Source: Modestobacter marinus (GTDB taxonomy: Bacteria > Actinomycetota > Actinomycetes > Mycobacteriales > Geodermatophilaceae). Taken from it: DNA of 64,000 nt. Shown piece by piece: positions 63,987 to 64,000 of the stretch (the first letter of the stretch is position 1; each line of letters starts with the position of its first letter). The position numbers were made by a program, and so were the translations under genes. The DNA lies in assembly GCF_011758655.1 (NCBI RefSeq), contig NZ_JAAMPA010000001.1, forward strand, positions 2,480,001-2,544,000, written 5' to 3'. The notes beneath the pieces were generated by a model that had not been told where the DNA came from, did not search any database, and saw only the letters and a program-made list of their open reading frames with translations.

Positions 63987-64000
63987 CGAACCCCAGATCA

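Overview
The window is very GC-rich, densely coded DNA from an actinobacterium. A member of the Geodermatophilaceae (Blastococcus, Modestobacter or Geodermatophilus type) is the best guess. Reasons are GTG starts with 4-base GTGA/ATGA overlaps, a DUF222/HNH (13E12-type) endonuclease gene, the GlgE glucan pathway, crotonyl-CoA carboxylase/reductase, and a gene order from etfBA to ilvC that closely follows the mycobacterial one. It looks chromosomal throughout: no rRNA, tRNA, CRISPR array, prophage or insertion sequence was seen, and no gap between genes exceeds about 250 bases.

Layout. 1-2,724 (minus): end of a class F sortase, a DUF4397 surface protein, and a DivIVA-like coiled-coil protein. 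2,804-13,098: acyl-CoA metabolism (ccr, methylmalonyl-CoA epimerase, thiolase, meaB, a FAD oxidoreductase, a MarR regulator, an acyl-CoA mutase large subunit with isobutyryl-CoA-mutase-type specificity residues, a thioredoxin/TPR protein), interrupted by a frameshifted DUF559 gene lying between copies of a short direct repeat. 13,196-29,608: a zinc metallopeptidase lipoprotein, then glycogen/maltosyl metabolism (glgB, mak, treS, glgE on minus; glgP divergent), an FHA protein and glgX. 29,672-37,949: ABC ATPase, enoyl-CoA hydratase, a Cds1-like PLP enzyme, etfBA, cysteine desulfurase, mnmA, and a MetE/UroD-like protein. 37,959-47,826: a hypothetical gene, an SOS-type HNH gene, a frameshifted GNAT gene, ligA, an ACT-domain gene on the opposite strand, gatC-gatA-small membrane protein-gatB, and a GNAT. 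47,833-52,460: a sugar-dehydrogenase-like lipoprotein, a 2-hydroxyacid dehydrogenase, a PH-domain membrane protein, a helix-turn-helix regulator and a BASS-type transporter. 52,476-63,673: branched-chain amino acid synthesis (ilvD; ilvB-ilvN-ilvC), split by two overlapping GGDEF/EAL genes. The window ends in a small membrane protein gene.

How the parts work together. GlgE, TreS, Mak and GlgB form the trehalose-to-alpha-glucan route, while GlgP and GlgX degrade the glucan. Ccr, epimerase, thiolase and MeaB belong to C4/C5 acyl-CoA handling. A 22-base promoter-region motif (17 of 22 identical) is shared by ccr and etfBA, suggesting common control of the reductive carboxylation and electron-transfer branches. 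ilvB is preceded by an 11-residue Leu/Val/Ile leader peptide and an intrinsic terminator, a classic attenuator.

The most interesting non-genic signals are: (i) a three-copy double-hairpin element with compensating base changes that starts at or just after stop codons; (ii) a 24-base perfect AT-rich palindrome between ilvN and ilvC; (iii) the shared ccr/etfBA motif; (iv) an SOS box over the HNH gene promoter; (v) direct repeats bracketing the broken DUF559 gene. Among proteins, the standout is a tandem c-di-GMP pair in which the first member has lost its catalytic residues but kept the inhibitory-site motif, while the second is intact.
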